A DNA stretch of 64,000 bases from Bacillota bacterium. GTDB taxonomy: Bacteria > Bacillota > UBA994. The DNA is taken from contig JAGXTJ010000023.1 in the NCBI GenBank assembly GCA_018333655.1, forward strand, positions 148,621-212,620, read 5' to 3'. Numbering within the stretch: position 1 is the stretch's first letter; each line of letters starts with the position of its first letter. The position numbers were made by a program, and so were the translations under genes. A model generated the notes under the pieces. That model was not told the origin of the DNA, did not search any database, and saw nothing but the letters and a program-made list of their open reading frames with translations. This document shows, piece after piece, positions 9,121-18,480 of the stretch.

Positions 9121-10383
9121 ATGGAGATCAGCAAGAACAAAGCAGGCATAGTTGTGGCGAGCGAACACATTCCCCATGTTGACACTGTGGCCCTCGGATT
9201 TTGGGTGCGCTGTGGTACCCTCTACGAGGGAGAGTCTGAGCAGGGTTTGTCGCATTTTTTAGAGCACTTGTTTTTTAAAGGAAGCCAGGAGCGTAGCGCG
9301 CGTGACATCGTGGAGGCCATTGATAACGTGGGTGGCGAGCTCAATGCCTACACTACCAAGGAATATACTTGTTTCTATGTTAAAGTGCTCAAGGAGCATT
9401 TGGGCTTAGCGGTAGATGTACTTAGCAATATGTTAAGCGCACCTAAGCTCTCGGTTAGCGACGTGGAAAAAGAGAAACAGATTGTACTTGAAGAGATAGC
9501 TCTTTACGAGGACACGCCTGACGAACTCATTCACGACTACTTGGCAACCACGATATGGCCGCATCATCCCCTGGGTCTGCCGATTTTAGGCAACAAGGAA
9601 AGTATCATGGCCCTCAATCGTGAGAAATGTTGGGATTTCTATCGGAGGCATTACCAGCCGCGCAACATTGTTATCACGGCAGCCGGAAATCTTCTTCATC
9701 AACAGCTCGTAGAACTAGTGGAAGAAAAACTCAAACTCGATGGTGAGCAGGGTGGCGACGCTTCTCCCGCCACGGCTACCGCCTACTCAGAGCGCTCCTG
9801 CTTTGTTGATAAGCCTACCGAACAATTGCACATTTGCTTGGGGTTTCCGGGCCTAGCCTGGCAACACGAGGACATCTACACCTTGAGCATGCTAAACAAC
9901 ATCTTGGGAGCAGGCATGTCTTCGCGCCTTTTTCAGCTCGTTAGGGAAGAGATGGGGCTAGCCTACAATATTTATTCCTACAGTGCGTCTTTTGTAGAGA
10001 ATGGATATTACGGCATCTATGCCGGACTCTCGCCGCGCAATGCCGAACAACTCGTTACGGCAATTGGCGGTGAGCTTAAGGCCATGAAAAATGGCCTTGT
10101 CAGTGCCGCCGAGCTAGCGCGAGCGCGTGAACAGGTTAAAGGCGCCATAGTCATGGGGCTAGAGAGCACGGCAAATCGCATGAGTCGTATGGGGCGCGGG
10201 CTCCTCTTGGTAGGGGAGGTTACCCCGACTTTAGAAATCGTCAACAAGATTGAGGCCGTTACTCCCGATGACATCCAAAGATTGGCAGAGCGTTTACTCA
10301 AGATGGGTAGCAGTACTATCTGTGCCTTAGGACCAACCAAGGATCTACCTGATCTCAGTGCCACACTTCACGCTGCCTTCTAA
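9121..10383 (+). CDS. mlpA: M16-family zinc peptidase (MlpA/YmxG)
   Basis: An inverzincin-type zinc protease of 420 residues related to mitochondrial processing peptidase. The inverted zinc motif HFLEH lies near residue 45 and the downstream Glu is in EEIALYEDTPDE. The family segments GGELNAYTTKEYTCFYVKVL and LGAGMSSRLFQLVREEMGLAYNIYSY are present. ATG 9121 is chosen by comparison with the N-terminus of B. subtilis MlpA; in-frame starts at 9067 and 9094 would add a non-conserved leader. It sits between ylxY and ymxH as in Bacillus. Confidence 0.93.
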   Translation: MEISKNKAGIVVASEHIPHVDTVALGFWVRCGTLYEGESEQGLSHFLEHLFFKGSQERSARDIVEAIDNVGGELNAYTTKEYTCFYVKVLKEHLGLAVDVLSNMLSAPKLSVSDVEKEKQIVLEEIALYEDTPDELIHDYLATTIWPHHPLGLPILGNKESIMALNREKCWDFYRRHYQPRNIVITAAGNLLHQQLVELVEEKLKLDGEQGGDASPATATAYSERSCFVDKPTEQLHICLGFPGLAWQHEDIYTLSMLNNILGAGMSSRLFQLVREEMGLAYNIYSYSASFVENGYYGIYAGLSPRNAEQLVTAIGGELKAMKNGLVSAAELARAREQVKGAIVMGLESTANRMSRMGRGLLLVGEVTPTLEIVNKIEAVTPDDIQRLAERLLKMGSSTICALGPTKDLPDLSATLHAAF

Positions 10384-10423
10384 GCACAGTCATCTCATCA
10401 TAGACATAGATGAGGTGAAGGAA

Positions 10424-10669
10424 GTGAAGTTCAGTGAGCTAGCCGGAAAAGAGATCATCAACACCTTTGATGGCTCCAGACTAGGGCTCCTAGGAGACAG
10501 CGACCTAGTTATCAATGGGCGCACGGGTAAAATATTGTCTCTAGTGGTCTGCAAGCGTGGTCTTTTCGGCCTCGCTAGAGGGCAGAATGAGAGCATTCTC
10601 TCGTGGACAGCAGTCAAGAAAATAGGCCAAGACATGATTATTATTGACATGGGCAAACGAAGTCTCTGA
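10424..10669 (+). CDS. ymxH: PRC-barrel protein YlmC/YmxH
   Basis: An 81-residue PRC-barrel domain protein, KFSELAGKEIINTFDGSRLGLLGDSDLVING, of the YlmC/YmxH family common in spore formers. GTG 10424 is chosen because GAGGTGAAGG precedes it and the family begins at this point. The frame is open upstream, but that part overlaps mlpA in another frame and is not conserved. The function is unknown. Its stop codon lies inside the terminator stem that follows. Confidence 0.88.
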   Translation: MKFSELAGKEIINTFDGSRLGLLGDSDLVINGRTGKILSLVVCKRGLFGLARGQNESILSWTAVKKIGQDMIIIDMGKRSL

Positions 10670-10694
10670 GCTACTTGCAGAGACTCTTTTTTTT
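10661..10694 (+). terminator. Rho-independent terminator after ymxH
   Basis: AGTCTCTG (10661-10668) pairs with CAGAGACT (10678-10685), followed by CTTTTTTTT. It separates mlpA-ymxH from the dipicolinate genes. Confidence 0.9.
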
Positions 10695-10723
10695 CACCCC
10701 TACAGCCCGCAGCACATATAGTG
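10695..10723 (+). promoter_or_regulatory. Candidate sigma-K promoter for dpaAB
   Basis: CACC at 10695-10698, 16 bases, then CATATAGTG at 10715-10723. The sigma-K consensus is roughly (A/C)AC(A/C)-N16-CATAnnnTA; the last A is G here. In B. subtilis the dipicolinate operon is sigma-K dependent, so the position fits. No good sigma-A promoter was seen in this gap. Confidence 0.4.
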
Positions 10724-10747
10724 ATGTTGAAGTAGCTGTAGAGGAGG

Positions 10748-11638
10748 ATGAATGTGGCTACCACTCTAGCCGGTCTCTGCATTGCCCTGGTAGGCGGTGA
10801 TTTGCGAGTCGAGCATTGCCTCCAAGGTCTCATCTCCCAAGGGGCCAGGTTGTATGGAGTAGGTCTCGAGAAGCTACCGCCCACCCTAGACATGGTGCAT
10901 TGTAGCCTAGAGCGGGCGGTGCACGAGTGCCACGCCCTAGTGCTGCCCATGCAAGGCTGTGATGAAGACGGCTCTGTGAAAAGCAGTTTCTGTAATGAGC
11001 CCCTGTCGCTAGTCGGTGAGTATCAGGCACGAGGTCTCTTGGTCTTAACGGGGGTAGCCGGGCCTACATTGCGTTTACTGGCTGCTGATTACGGCTGGAA
11101 CTTAGTCGAAATTGGTGAAGATGATGAACTAGCCTACCTCAATGCGGTTCCGACAGCTGAAGGAGCTGTGCGCCTAGCGCAAGAGTTAGCGCAGAAGACG
11201 ATTCATCATAGCAAGGCGCTAGTCATAGGCTTTGGGAGGTGTGGGACGATTCTAGCACACCTTTTGCGCAACATGGGCGCCGAGACTTATGTCTATGCAA
11301 GACAAAACGGCGATTTGGCACGAGCTATTGCGCTTGGGTTCATAAAGGTTTCTCAAGTGGAACTGGTTGAGACGTTCTCGCGCATGGACCTAGTTTTTAA
11401 CACGGTACCTGCCGTCATAGTGGGTCGCGAGCTGCTCTTGGTCTCACAGCCCAAAGTGATCGTCATCGATATTGCCTCTAGGCCCGGGGGGGTTGACTAC
11501 AGCGTGGCTAAGGAGCTAAAGCGTGTCGCGGTGCTAGCCCCAGGACTACCCGGTAAATGTGTGCCGGAGACCGCAGGGCGAATTCTCGGCGCCGTGCTGC
11601 CTCGACTCATAGTGGAAAACATGGCGAAGGAGAGGTAA
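10748..11638 (+). CDS. dpaA: Dipicolinate synthase subunit A
   Basis: Makes dipicolinic acid, the calcium chelator of the spore core, from a dihydrodipicolinate-pathway intermediate; acts in the mother cell. The protein has 296 residues. A Rossmann dinucleotide site, ALVIGFGRCGTILAHLLRNMGAETYVYAR, lies in the second half, and IDIASRPGGVDY near the C-terminus is typical of SpoVFA. ATG 10748 follows AGAGGAGG. It is followed one base later by dpaB. Its presence is direct evidence for endospore formation. Confidence 0.95.
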   Translation: MNVATTLAGLCIALVGGDLRVEHCLQGLISQGARLYGVGLEKLPPTLDMVHCSLERAVHECHALVLPMQGCDEDGSVKSSFCNEPLSLVGEYQARGLLVLTGVAGPTLRLLAADYGWNLVEIGEDDELAYLNAVPTAEGAVRLAQELAQKTIHHSKALVIGFGRCGTILAHLLRNMGAETYVYARQNGDLARAIALGFIKVSQVELVETFSRMDLVFNTVPAVIVGRELLLVSQPKVIVIDIASRPGGVDYSVAKELKRVAVLAPGLPGKCVPETAGRILGAVLPRLIVENMAKER

Positions 11639-11639
11639 A

Positions 11640-12221
11640 ATGATAGCTAAGCGTATTGGTTTCGCTTTGACGGCGTCCTACTGCACCTTTTCGTCTGTAC
11701 TACCTGAAATACGGGAGCTCACCGCTCGTGGCGCCCAAGTAATCCCCATTATGAGCGAAAATGCAGCCACCTCCGACACTAAGTTTGGTCAAGCTGCCAT
11801 GTGGAAGGAGAAAATACTAGAAGTCTCTCGGGCGCATGCTATAATCGAAACTATTGTGCAAGCAGAACCTATCGGCCCAGGTAAACTGCTAGATCTTTTA
11901 GTGGTTGCCCCTTGCACCGGCAACTCGCTTGGTAAAATAGCTAATGCCATCACCGATAGTGTAGTGACGATGGCCGTTAAGGCGCACTTACGCAATATGA
12001 GGCCCGTGCTAATCGCGGTATCAACCAATGATGGCTTAGGCCTCAATGCCGTCAATATAGGCAAACTCCTAAATAGCAAAAACGTGTTTTTCGTTCCGTT
12101 CTCACAGGATAACCCCGAGTTCAAACAGAATTCCCTAGTAGCGCATATGAACCTCATACCAGATGCGGTAGAACATGCTTTGCGTGGTCTGCAGCTCTCC
12201 CCGGTGCTCCGCGGCACATAG
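11640..12221 (+). CDS. dpaB: Dipicolinate synthase subunit B (flavoprotein)
   Basis: The 193-residue partner of DpaA, from the flavin-binding Dfp/UbiX-like fold. Recognisable segments are IGFALTASYCTF at the start, LVVAPCTGNSLGKIANAITDSVVTMAVKAHLRN in the middle and FVPFSQDNP near the end. ATG 11640 comes right after the dpaA stop, with GAAGGAGAGG as its ribosome binding site inside dpaA. The two are co-translated. Confidence 0.95.
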   Translation: MIAKRIGFALTASYCTFSSVLPEIRELTARGAQVIPIMSENAATSDTKFGQAAMWKEKILEVSRAHAIIETIVQAEPIGPGKLLDLLVVAPCTGNSLGKIANAITDSVVTMAVKAHLRNMRPVLIAVSTNDGLGLNAVNIGKLLNSKNVFFVPFSQDNPEFKQNSLVAHMNLIPDAVEHALRGLQLSPVLRGT

Positions 12222-12256
12222 TTTACTCGCTTCGGCCATGAAGATTGGAGGTCATT

Positions 12257-13459
12257 ATGGGCATTATAGTACAGAAGTTTGGCGGTACCTCAGTTGCCAC
12301 AGCAGAGTTGCGGCAGAAAGTTATCCAGAAGGTCGTAGAGGGCAGGGCCCTCTACGACGTCGTCGTGGTGGTATCGGCCATGGGTCGCAAGGGGGACCCC
12401 TATGCGACAGACACTCTTATCGGCCTGCTGCAGCAAGCAGGTGTCCCCGATAAGCACGATTTAGACATCATGATGGCTTGTGGTGAACTGATGTCGGCCG
12501 CTCTAGTGGCGACTAGCTTGCGACAGGCCAGAATAAAGGCTGTAGCTTTGGCCGGCTGGCAGGCCGGCATTGTTACTGATGCGACCTTTGGCGACGCACG
12601 CATTATTACGGTCAAAGCTGACTACTTGAGAAGTCTCATTGCCCAGGGTATAGTGCCAGTTGTGGCAGGCTTTCAGGGCGCTAGTGACAATGGTGATATC
12701 ACGACGCTCGGCAGGGGTGGTAGTGATACTTCTGCCGCGGCCATAGGCGTGGCCTTAGGCGCGAGTGCCATTGAGATTTACACAGATGTCGACGGCATAA
12801 TGACGGCCGACCCACGTGTGGTGCGTGACGCGCGCGTCATCAACACCCTAGACTACTCTGAGGTCTTTAACATGGCCTCGCAAGGTTCTAAGGTCATTCA
12901 TCCGCGAGCCGTAGAACTGGCCATGCAGCGCAACATACCCCTCATCATTAAGAGCACGCTGAGTGAGGCGGCGGGTACGGTCATTGCTAACAACGTTCTC
13001 TTTGAAAGAAAGATTGGCAGAGCGGTAACTGCAGTCGCGCATTTGCCCGGGGTATCACAGGTGACTATCACGACTCCGAGCGATGATAGTACCTTGGAAT
13101 ATGAGATCTTTCGACGTTTAGCTCTAGCGGTGGTCAGTGTGGACTTAATAAACGTGAGCCCCGCGGAAAAGAAATTCATCGTGCAGTCCGAGGCCGTGGA
13201 GAAGGTGCAAGACGCCTTGCGCGATCTACCTGTGGTAGTTAACCATAGAGCGGGTTGCGCTAAGGTGAGCGTCATCGGTACAGGTATGCGCGGCATACCT
13301 GGGGTCATGGCCAAGGTGGTAGCCGCCATGCGCGAAGCTGCGGTGCGCATTTTGCAAACGAGCGACTCCTACTTGACTATCTCCGTTCTTATCGACGAGA
13401 AGGACATGGAAAGAGCTGTGCAGGCTTTGCATCACCAATTTGAACTTAACATCGAGTAG
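12257..13459 (+). CDS. dapG: Aspartate kinase (DapG type)
   Basis: Phosphorylates aspartate, the first step toward diaminopimelate, lysine and dipicolinate. The 400-residue protein has the kinase core QKFGGTSVAT at its start and GRGGSDTSAAAIGVALGA near residue 155, followed by two ACT regulatory domains in the last 150 residues. ATG 12257 has GGAGG 5 bases upstream; a TTG at 12245 would include the binding site. It sits between dpaB and dapA as in B. subtilis, but the aspartate-semialdehyde dehydrogenase gene (asd) that lies there in Bacillus is absent. Confidence 0.95.
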   Translation: MGIIVQKFGGTSVATAELRQKVIQKVVEGRALYDVVVVVSAMGRKGDPYATDTLIGLLQQAGVPDKHDLDIMMACGELMSAALVATSLRQARIKAVALAGWQAGIVTDATFGDARIITVKADYLRSLIAQGIVPVVAGFQGASDNGDITTLGRGGSDTSAAAIGVALGASAIEIYTDVDGIMTADPRVVRDARVINTLDYSEVFNMASQGSKVIHPRAVELAMQRNIPLIIKSTLSEAAGTVIANNVLFERKIGRAVTAVAHLPGVSQVTITTPSDDSTLEYEIFRRLALAVVSVDLINVSPAEKKFIVQSEAVEKVQDALRDLPVVVNHRAGCAKVSVIGTGMRGIPGVMAKVVAAMREAAVRILQTSDSYLTISVLIDEKDMERAVQALHHQFELNIE

Positions 13460-13478
13460 AGTAGGGGGGGGTAAAGTC

Positions 13479-14357
13479 ATGAATTTTGGTCGACTGATGA
13501 CCGCGATGATTACGCCTTTTGGTGAGGATGGCCAAATTAGTGCCGAGGCCGTTGGGGTGGTCGTAGAACATCTGGTGCAGACTAAGACGGACACTATTGT
13601 CGTGTCTGGCACGACAGGGGAATCGCCCACACTTAGTCAGGATGAAAAGACTTTTCTCTTACAGACCGTAAAGAAGATGGCTCGCGGCCGCGTAAAGGTA
13701 CTTATGGGCACGGGTACCAATGACACCAAGGAGACTATCGCCAATTCGCGCCGGGCCATACAACATGGGGCGGATGGCATCATGCTCGTGACTCCCTACT
13801 ACAACAAGCCACCTCAAGACAGTCTCTACCAGCACTTTCTCGCAGTGGCGAAAAGCGTAGATGTACCGGTGCTCCTCTACAATGTGCCGGGGCGCACCGG
13901 TTGCAATATGCTGCCGGCCACGGTGGCGAAGTTATCGCAGGTAGAGGCCTTCATTGGTGTGAAAGAAGCTAGTGGCAGCTTAGACCAAGTCAGCGAGATC
14001 GCCCGCTCGGTGCGAGAGGGTTTTCTTATTTATTCGGGTGACGACTCTCTCACTTTACCCATGCTCTCTGTCGGAGCGGTAGGGGTGGTAAGCGTGTCCT
14101 CCCATATTGTGGGCAGCGAGATGAAGGACATGATAGAGGCCTTTTTCGCTGGTAGAGTTGATGCTGCCTGCAAAACGCATCTCCATCTCTTGCCCTTGTT
14201 CAAGGCACTCTTTACTACGACTAGCCCCATTCCCCTAAAGTGGGCCCTAAACCGCCTCTGTTATCCGGCGGGTGAGGTTCGGCCGCCCCTCTACGATATG
14301 TCGGTAGCGGACAAGGCTTTAGTGGAAGAGTCCTTACGATTAGTTGGTAAACTTTAG
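13479..14357 (+). CDS. dapA: 4-hydroxy-tetrahydrodipicolinate synthase
   Basis: Condenses pyruvate with aspartate semialdehyde, giving the precursor for lysine, peptidoglycan and spore dipicolinate. The 292-residue TIM barrel has SGTTGESPTL, the tyrosine block YYNKPPQDSLYQHF, the YNVPGRTGCN segment and the Schiff-base lysine in FIGVKEASG. ATG 13479 follows a G-rich run; the frame is open upstream inside dapG but is not conserved there. The gap to tepA is 87 bases with no clear terminator. Confidence 0.96.
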   Translation: MNFGRLMTAMITPFGEDGQISAEAVGVVVEHLVQTKTDTIVVSGTTGESPTLSQDEKTFLLQTVKKMARGRVKVLMGTGTNDTKETIANSRRAIQHGADGIMLVTPYYNKPPQDSLYQHFLAVAKSVDVPVLLYNVPGRTGCNMLPATVAKLSQVEAFIGVKEASGSLDQVSEIARSVREGFLIYSGDDSLTLPMLSVGAVGVVSVSSHIVGSEMKDMIEAFFAGRVDAACKTHLHLLPLFKALFTTTSPIPLKWALNRLCYPAGEVRPPLYDMSVADKALVEESLRLVGKL

Positions 14358-14444
14358 CATGGTATTTTCTCCGCTCGAATAGCCACACTATCAATGAGTC
14401 GACGTGGGGTGCCTGTCGACTAAGAAAAGAACGGAGAAAGAGCT

Positions 14445-15134
14445 GTGCGTCAAGAACAAGAAGAAGTAAAACCCGCTGTTCCACCTCCCTCTACATCCCT
14501 ACAAGAGTTTGGTCAACTGCGTCTACCATCAACCGAGAGTAGTCTTCACGTCATGACCATTGTGGGACAGATAGAGGGGCATATGATTCTGCCACCTCAG
14601 AACAAGACGACGAAGTACGAGCATATCATTCCACAACTAGTGGCCATCGAGCAAAACCCAAAAATCTTGGGGCTCCTGGTCATTCTTAATACCGTGGGGG
14701 GAGATGTCGAAGCCGGCCTGGCCATAGCAGAAATGCTGGCCACCATGTCTAAACCAACAGTGTCTCTAGTCTTAGGGGGTGGGCATTCCATCGGCGTGCC
14801 CATTGCCGTGGCGGCAGGACATTCATTCATCGCTGAAACGGCGACCATGACCATTCACCCCATTCGTTTGACTGGGATGGTCATCGGAGTACCACAGACA
14901 TTTGAGTACTTAGAGAAAATGCAAGAGAGAGTAGTACGCTTTGTGGTGAATAATAGCGGCATCAGCACTGAGAGATTTCGTGAACTGATGTTTAGGACGG
15001 GGGAGTTAGCCAGAGATATTGGTACGGTGATTGTAGGAAAAGAAGCCGTACAAGAAGGGCTCATTGATGATGTGGGTGGCCTGGCACAGGCCCTTAGCAA
15101 GCTGCGCCAGATGTGTCATATAGGTGCAGAATGA
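14445..15134 (+). CDS. tepA: ClpP-fold serine protease TepA
   Basis: A 229-residue ClpP/crotonase-fold protease of the translocation-enhancing (TepA/YmfB) family. The nucleophile Ser is in GGGHSIGVP and the His in TIHPIRLTG; the upstream strand [20 protein letters not shown] builds the oxyanion side. There are no membrane segments. GTG 14445 has GGAG 9 bases upstream. In Bacillus TepA is linked to protein export and spore germination, and the order dapA-tepA-ylzJ-spoIIIE is retained here. The stop overlaps the ylzJ start. Confidence 0.92.
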   Translation: MRQEQEEVKPAVPPPSTSLQEFGQLRLPSTESSLHVMTIVGQIEGHMILPPQNKTTKYEHIIPQLVAIEQNPKILGLLVILNTVGGDVEAGLAIAEMLATMSKPTVSLVLGGGHSIGVPIAVAAGHSFIAETATMTIHPIRLTGMVIGVPQTFEYLEKMQERVVRFVVNNSGISTERFRELMFRTGELARDIGTVIVGKEAVQEGLIDDVGGLAQALSKLRQMCHIGAE

Positions 15135-15340
15135 TCTACTCCATAGTTCCACCAGAAGTAATTTTTGCCGAGAACATAGCGCTTAAGTATCCTGAAGAAG
15201 TTGTTTACTTGGGCAAGAGAGTCTTGGTACAGCCGATGGATGATAGGACCTGCCAAATTATACAGTTACTCAGTAGTAGTCCTAGCGATTTTTTGTTACC
15301 GGCCTTTTCGCCCGGCAACATCATTACCCTCCACACGTAG
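15131..15340 (+). CDS. ylzJ: YlzJ-like small protein
   Basis: A 69-residue protein, [13 protein letters not shown] at the start, then [20 protein letters not shown] and [12 protein letters not shown]. The pattern and position between tepA and spoIIIE match the YlzJ family of spore formers, whose function is not known. ATG 15131 overlaps the tepA stop (ATGA), indicating coupling. Confidence 0.8.
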   Translation: MIYSIVPPEVIFAENIALKYPEEVVYLGKRVLVQPMDDRTCQIIQLLSSSPSDFLLPAFSPGNIITLHT

Positions 15341-15357
15341 TAGTAGTAGTAGTAGTA
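15337..15357 (+). repeat. GTA trinucleotide microsatellite
   Basis: About seven perfect GTA/TAG copies begin at the ylzJ stop codon. The copy number could vary by slippage without affecting the protein, because the first TAG already ends translation. Confidence 0.85.
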
Positions 15358-15427
15358 ATATGGAATAGGGCTGCCCTATGGAATTGGGTAGTCCCTTTTC
15401 TTTGCCGCAGCGAAGGGCCCCTCGTTG

Positions 15428-15436
15428 TGGTATAAT
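15428..15436 (+). promoter_or_regulatory. Extended -10 promoter for uppP
   Basis: TGGTATAAT, a perfect extended -10, 26 bases before the uppP start. No convincing -35 is present. A short ATAGGG-CTG-CCCTAT hairpin lies about 60 bases upstream. Confidence 0.55.
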
Positions 15437-15461
15437 CCATGTAGCGAAAGGGGAGGTTTTT

Positions 15462-16274
15462 TTGTCTCTGGGGGCTGTTATACTCTTGGCTATTGTGCAG
15501 GGACTGACCGAGTTCTTGCCTATTTCTAGTTCCGGCCACTTAGTTCTCGCCCAGTACTTGCTAGGGGTAGAGTCGCCGGGAGTATCTCTTGAGGTGGCCC
15601 TCCATATTGGCACCCTCATTTCGGTGGTCATCGTTTTCTGGGACGATATTTTTGGCTTGCTGCGTGCGGTAGTTAGTATCGTACTAGACCCCTACAATAG
15701 GCGGAGTCCCGCGACTGCAGCGTATCGGCGCTTACTTTTTCTCTTGGTCGTCGGCAGTGTGCCTACCGGCCTCTTGGGGGTTCTCTTTGCTGACACTTTT
15801 GAGCTTTTGTTTGCTAGCCCACGTTTTATCGGCTACGCCTTGCTAGTAACGGGCATTATTCTTGTCATAGGCACTATGAAGCAGGGAAAAAGAGAGATGC
15901 GGGACATTGGTCCTGTCGATGCTCTCTGGGTGGGACTAGCGCAAGGGCTGGCCATCACCCCTGGTATTTCGCGTTCTGGCACAACTATCGCCGCAGGTCT
16001 CTTTAGGAATTTCGATAGGGATACGGCGACTCGTCTTTCATTCTTGCTGTCCTTACCAGCAGTGTTGGGAGCAGCTCTGCTTAAAACGCCCGAGCTCTTA
16101 AACGATTACGCCACGCATCCTCTTTCTCATGTGCTGCTTGGCATTGCGGTGTCGGCCCTTGTTGGCGTAGTGGCCATTAGGTACTTAGTGGCCCTGCTCA
16201 AGCGCGGCAAATTGCAGTATTTTGCCTACTATGTGTGGGCAGTAGGTGTTTTGACGATAATTTTTGTCCAGTAA
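15462..16274 (+). CDS. uppP: Undecaprenyl-diphosphatase (UppP/BacA)
   Basis: Membrane enzyme that dephosphorylates undecaprenyl pyrophosphate, recycling the lipid carrier for peptidoglycan; it also gives bacitracin tolerance. The 270-residue polytopic protein has the two signature blocks QGLTEFLPISSSGHL near the start and GISRSGTTIAAGLF in the second half. TTG 15462 is chosen because GGGGAGG lies 6 bases upstream and length then matches the family; the frame is open upstream across the promoter, which cannot be coding. Confidence 0.95.
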   Translation: MSLGAVILLAIVQGLTEFLPISSSGHLVLAQYLLGVESPGVSLEVALHIGTLISVVIVFWDDIFGLLRAVVSIVLDPYNRRSPATAAYRRLLFLLVVGSVPTGLLGVLFADTFELLFASPRFIGYALLVTGIILVIGTMKQGKREMRDIGPVDALWVGLAQGLAITPGISRSGTTIAAGLFRNFDRDTATRLSFLLSLPAVLGAALLKTPELLNDYATHPLSHVLLGIAVSALVGVVAIRYLVALLKRGKLQYFAYYVWAVGVLTIIFVQ

Positions 16275-16286
16275 GAGGGTGGGGAG

Positions 16287-18455
16287 TTGAAAACTGTGCC
16301 AAGGCGCAACATAAAGAAGACATCGTCTGCCAAAACGGGTCTGTCAAACGAAATTCTCGCTGTTCTTATGATCATTGTGGCCGCGTTCTTGGCACTGAGT
16401 TTGCTTGCGACCGATCTCACCGGTCATGTCGGCAGGTTCGCGAGCGTCATACTTGTGGGCTTGCTGGGCAGAGTGGGGGCAGTGGTAACCATGATCTGCG
16501 CCATGCTAACTGGGGTGCTGGCCTTAGCGGGAAGAAAGAAAGCCACGCGCAGAATTCACTGGTTTATGGTGCTAGTTGTCGCCGCCGTACTCTTGGCCAG
16601 TGCCCTCGCGGTTCCCGCGATTAGGCGCGATTTGCCCTATAGTTACAATACTCCTGGCGGTGGAGGCATAGTGGGAGGCTTTCTCGGCAACTTGATGGTT
16701 AGCTTAGTGGGTGAAATTGGCGCCTGGGTGGTAGTCGTCACGGCGGTGCTGCTAGGTCTCTTGTGGGTTACGGGAGTATCCTTAGTGGCAGTAGTGCGGC
16801 GCCTACTAGGCTCCCTGCAAGGAGCGCTGTCCTTGGCACGAAAACAGCGGCGACCCGCTGTGGCCACTAAGACTGTCGCCCTACCACCATCCCCCGAGGG
16901 GTGGTCAGATATCACGGAAAACGAACATATCCCTGAGCCCACGCCGCTGCCGAAACCGCAGCCCGTGGTGCTAGAGGAGCTGCCCGCAGGCAAGATAGAG
17001 CAACTAAAATTGCCCCTCTCGGATTACCAGCTACCAGACCTTGACCTTCTCAACCGCGCCCTACGCACCAGTGTGGTACGTGGCAGCCGAGAAGAAAAAG
17101 ACAATATTCGCACCCTAGAAGAAACGCTCGCTAATTTTGGCGTGAGGGCTAAAGTCGTTGAAGTCACCAGAGGGCCTACCTGTACCCGTTACGAAATGCA
17201 CTTATCTCCGGGCACGAAGGTTAGCAAAGTTACAGGCCTTAGCAATGACTTGGCCATGAGCTTGGCCAGTGAGGGCGTGCGGATAGAGGCTCCCATCCCC
17301 GGCAAAGCGGCGATTGGCATCGAAGTTCCTAACAAGGCCAGGGGCTCCGTCTTCTTGCGCGATGTGGTGGAGAGCACCGAGTTTAATGCCAGCACATCAC
17401 CCTTGACAGTAGCTTTGGGCAAAGATATAGAGGGCACGACGATTATCGCCGACCTGACTCAGATGCCACATTTGCTGATTGCTGGTGCTACGGGTGCAGG
17501 CAAGAGTGTGTGTATAAATACTATTATTTCTAGCGTATTGTACAAGGCGAAGCCAAGCGAAGTTAAGATGATGCTGATAGACCCTAAAGTAGTGGAATTA
17601 TCGCTCTACAACGGTATACCTCATCTTATTGCGCCCGTATTAAATCACCCTAAGAAAGCAGCCCATGCCCTGAAGTGGGCCACAGGAGAAATGGAAAAGA
17701 GGTACGCTCTCTTCGCGAAGGCTGGCGTGCGCGACATTGCGCGATACAACGAGAGGGCTCTCGAGCGAAACCTCGACCACATGCCCTACTTACTCATCGT
17801 CATCGATGAGCTGGCCGATTTGATGATGGTGGCGAGGGCGGATGTAGAAGATGCCATTTGTCGTCTCGCGCAAATGGCGAGGGCCGCCGGGATGCACCTG
17901 GTCATTGGTACACAGCGGCCCTCTACGGACGTGATCACCGGTCTTATCAAGGCCAATATCCCCTCCCGACTTTCCTTCACGGTATCATCTGCCACCGACT
18001 CCCGTGTAATTCTCGATATGTCAGGCGCCGAGAAATTGCTTGGCCGAGGAGATATGCTCTACCTCCCTGTGGGGCAGAGCAAGGCCAAGAGAGTGCAAGG
18101 AGCTTTTGTATCGAATCGTGAAATTGAAAAAATCGTAGACCATGTCTCAGCCCAGGCTGAAGCCGTGTATGCACCCGGGCTCGCTGCTCTTGACGATGTC
18201 GATAACAGCGTTCCAGAAGGCGACAGCGAGCAAGACGATCGTTTTCTAGATGCGGTGCGCGTCATTGTCGAAACCGGGCAAGCCTCGGTGTCCATGTTGC
18301 AGAGGCGCATGCGGCTCGGCTATACTAGGGCCGCGCGTATTGTAGACCAGATGGAAGAGGCGGGTATCGTAGGCCCAAGCGACGGTAGCCGACCGCGCCA
18401 GATCAACAAAAGCCACGCTCTGGTAAAGCAACTGCTTGACAACAACAAAGGGTGA
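16287..18455 (+). CDS. spoIIIE: DNA translocase FtsK/SpoIIIE
   Basis: A 722-residue ATP-driven DNA pump that clears chromosomes from the septum and, in spore formers, moves the chromosome into the forespore. About four N-terminal membrane segments (residues 30-160) precede a Pro-rich linker. The motor has Walker A GATGAGKSVCIN near residue 400 and Walker B LLIVIDELADLM. The C-terminal gamma domain VSMLQRRMRLGYTRAARIVDQME reads DNA polarity sequences. TTG 16287 follows GGTGGGGAG. The position after tepA-ylzJ is as in Bacillus. Confidence 0.96.
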   Translation: MKTVPRRNIKKTSSAKTGLSNEILAVLMIIVAAFLALSLLATDLTGHVGRFASVILVGLLGRVGAVVTMICAMLTGVLALAGRKKATRRIHWFMVLVVAAVLLASALAVPAIRRDLPYSYNTPGGGGIVGGFLGNLMVSLVGEIGAWVVVVTAVLLGLLWVTGVSLVAVVRRLLGSLQGALSLARKQRRPAVATKTVALPPSPEGWSDITENEHIPEPTPLPKPQPVVLEELPAGKIEQLKLPLSDYQLPDLDLLNRALRTSVVRGSREEKDNIRTLEETLANFGVRAKVVEVTRGPTCTRYEMHLSPGTKVSKVTGLSNDLAMSLASEGVRIEAPIPGKAAIGIEVPNKARGSVFLRDVVESTEFNASTSPLTVALGKDIEGTTIIADLTQMPHLLIAGATGAGKSVCINTIISSVLYKAKPSEVKMMLIDPKVVELSLYNGIPHLIAPVLNHPKKAAHALKWATGEMEKRYALFAKAGVRDIARYNERALERNLDHMPYLLIVIDELADLMMVARADVEDAICRLAQMARAAGMHLVIGTQRPSTDVITGLIKANIPSRLSFTVSSATDSRVILDMSGAEKLLGRGDMLYLPVGQSKAKRVQGAFVSNREIEKIVDHVSAQAEAVYAPGLAALDDVDNSVPEGDSEQDDRFLDAVRVIVETGQASVSMLQRRMRLGYTRAARIVDQMEEAGIVGPSDGSRPRQINKSHALVKQLLDNNKG

Positions 18456-18480
18456 TGTGCGAGCATAAGGGGGGAGACAA

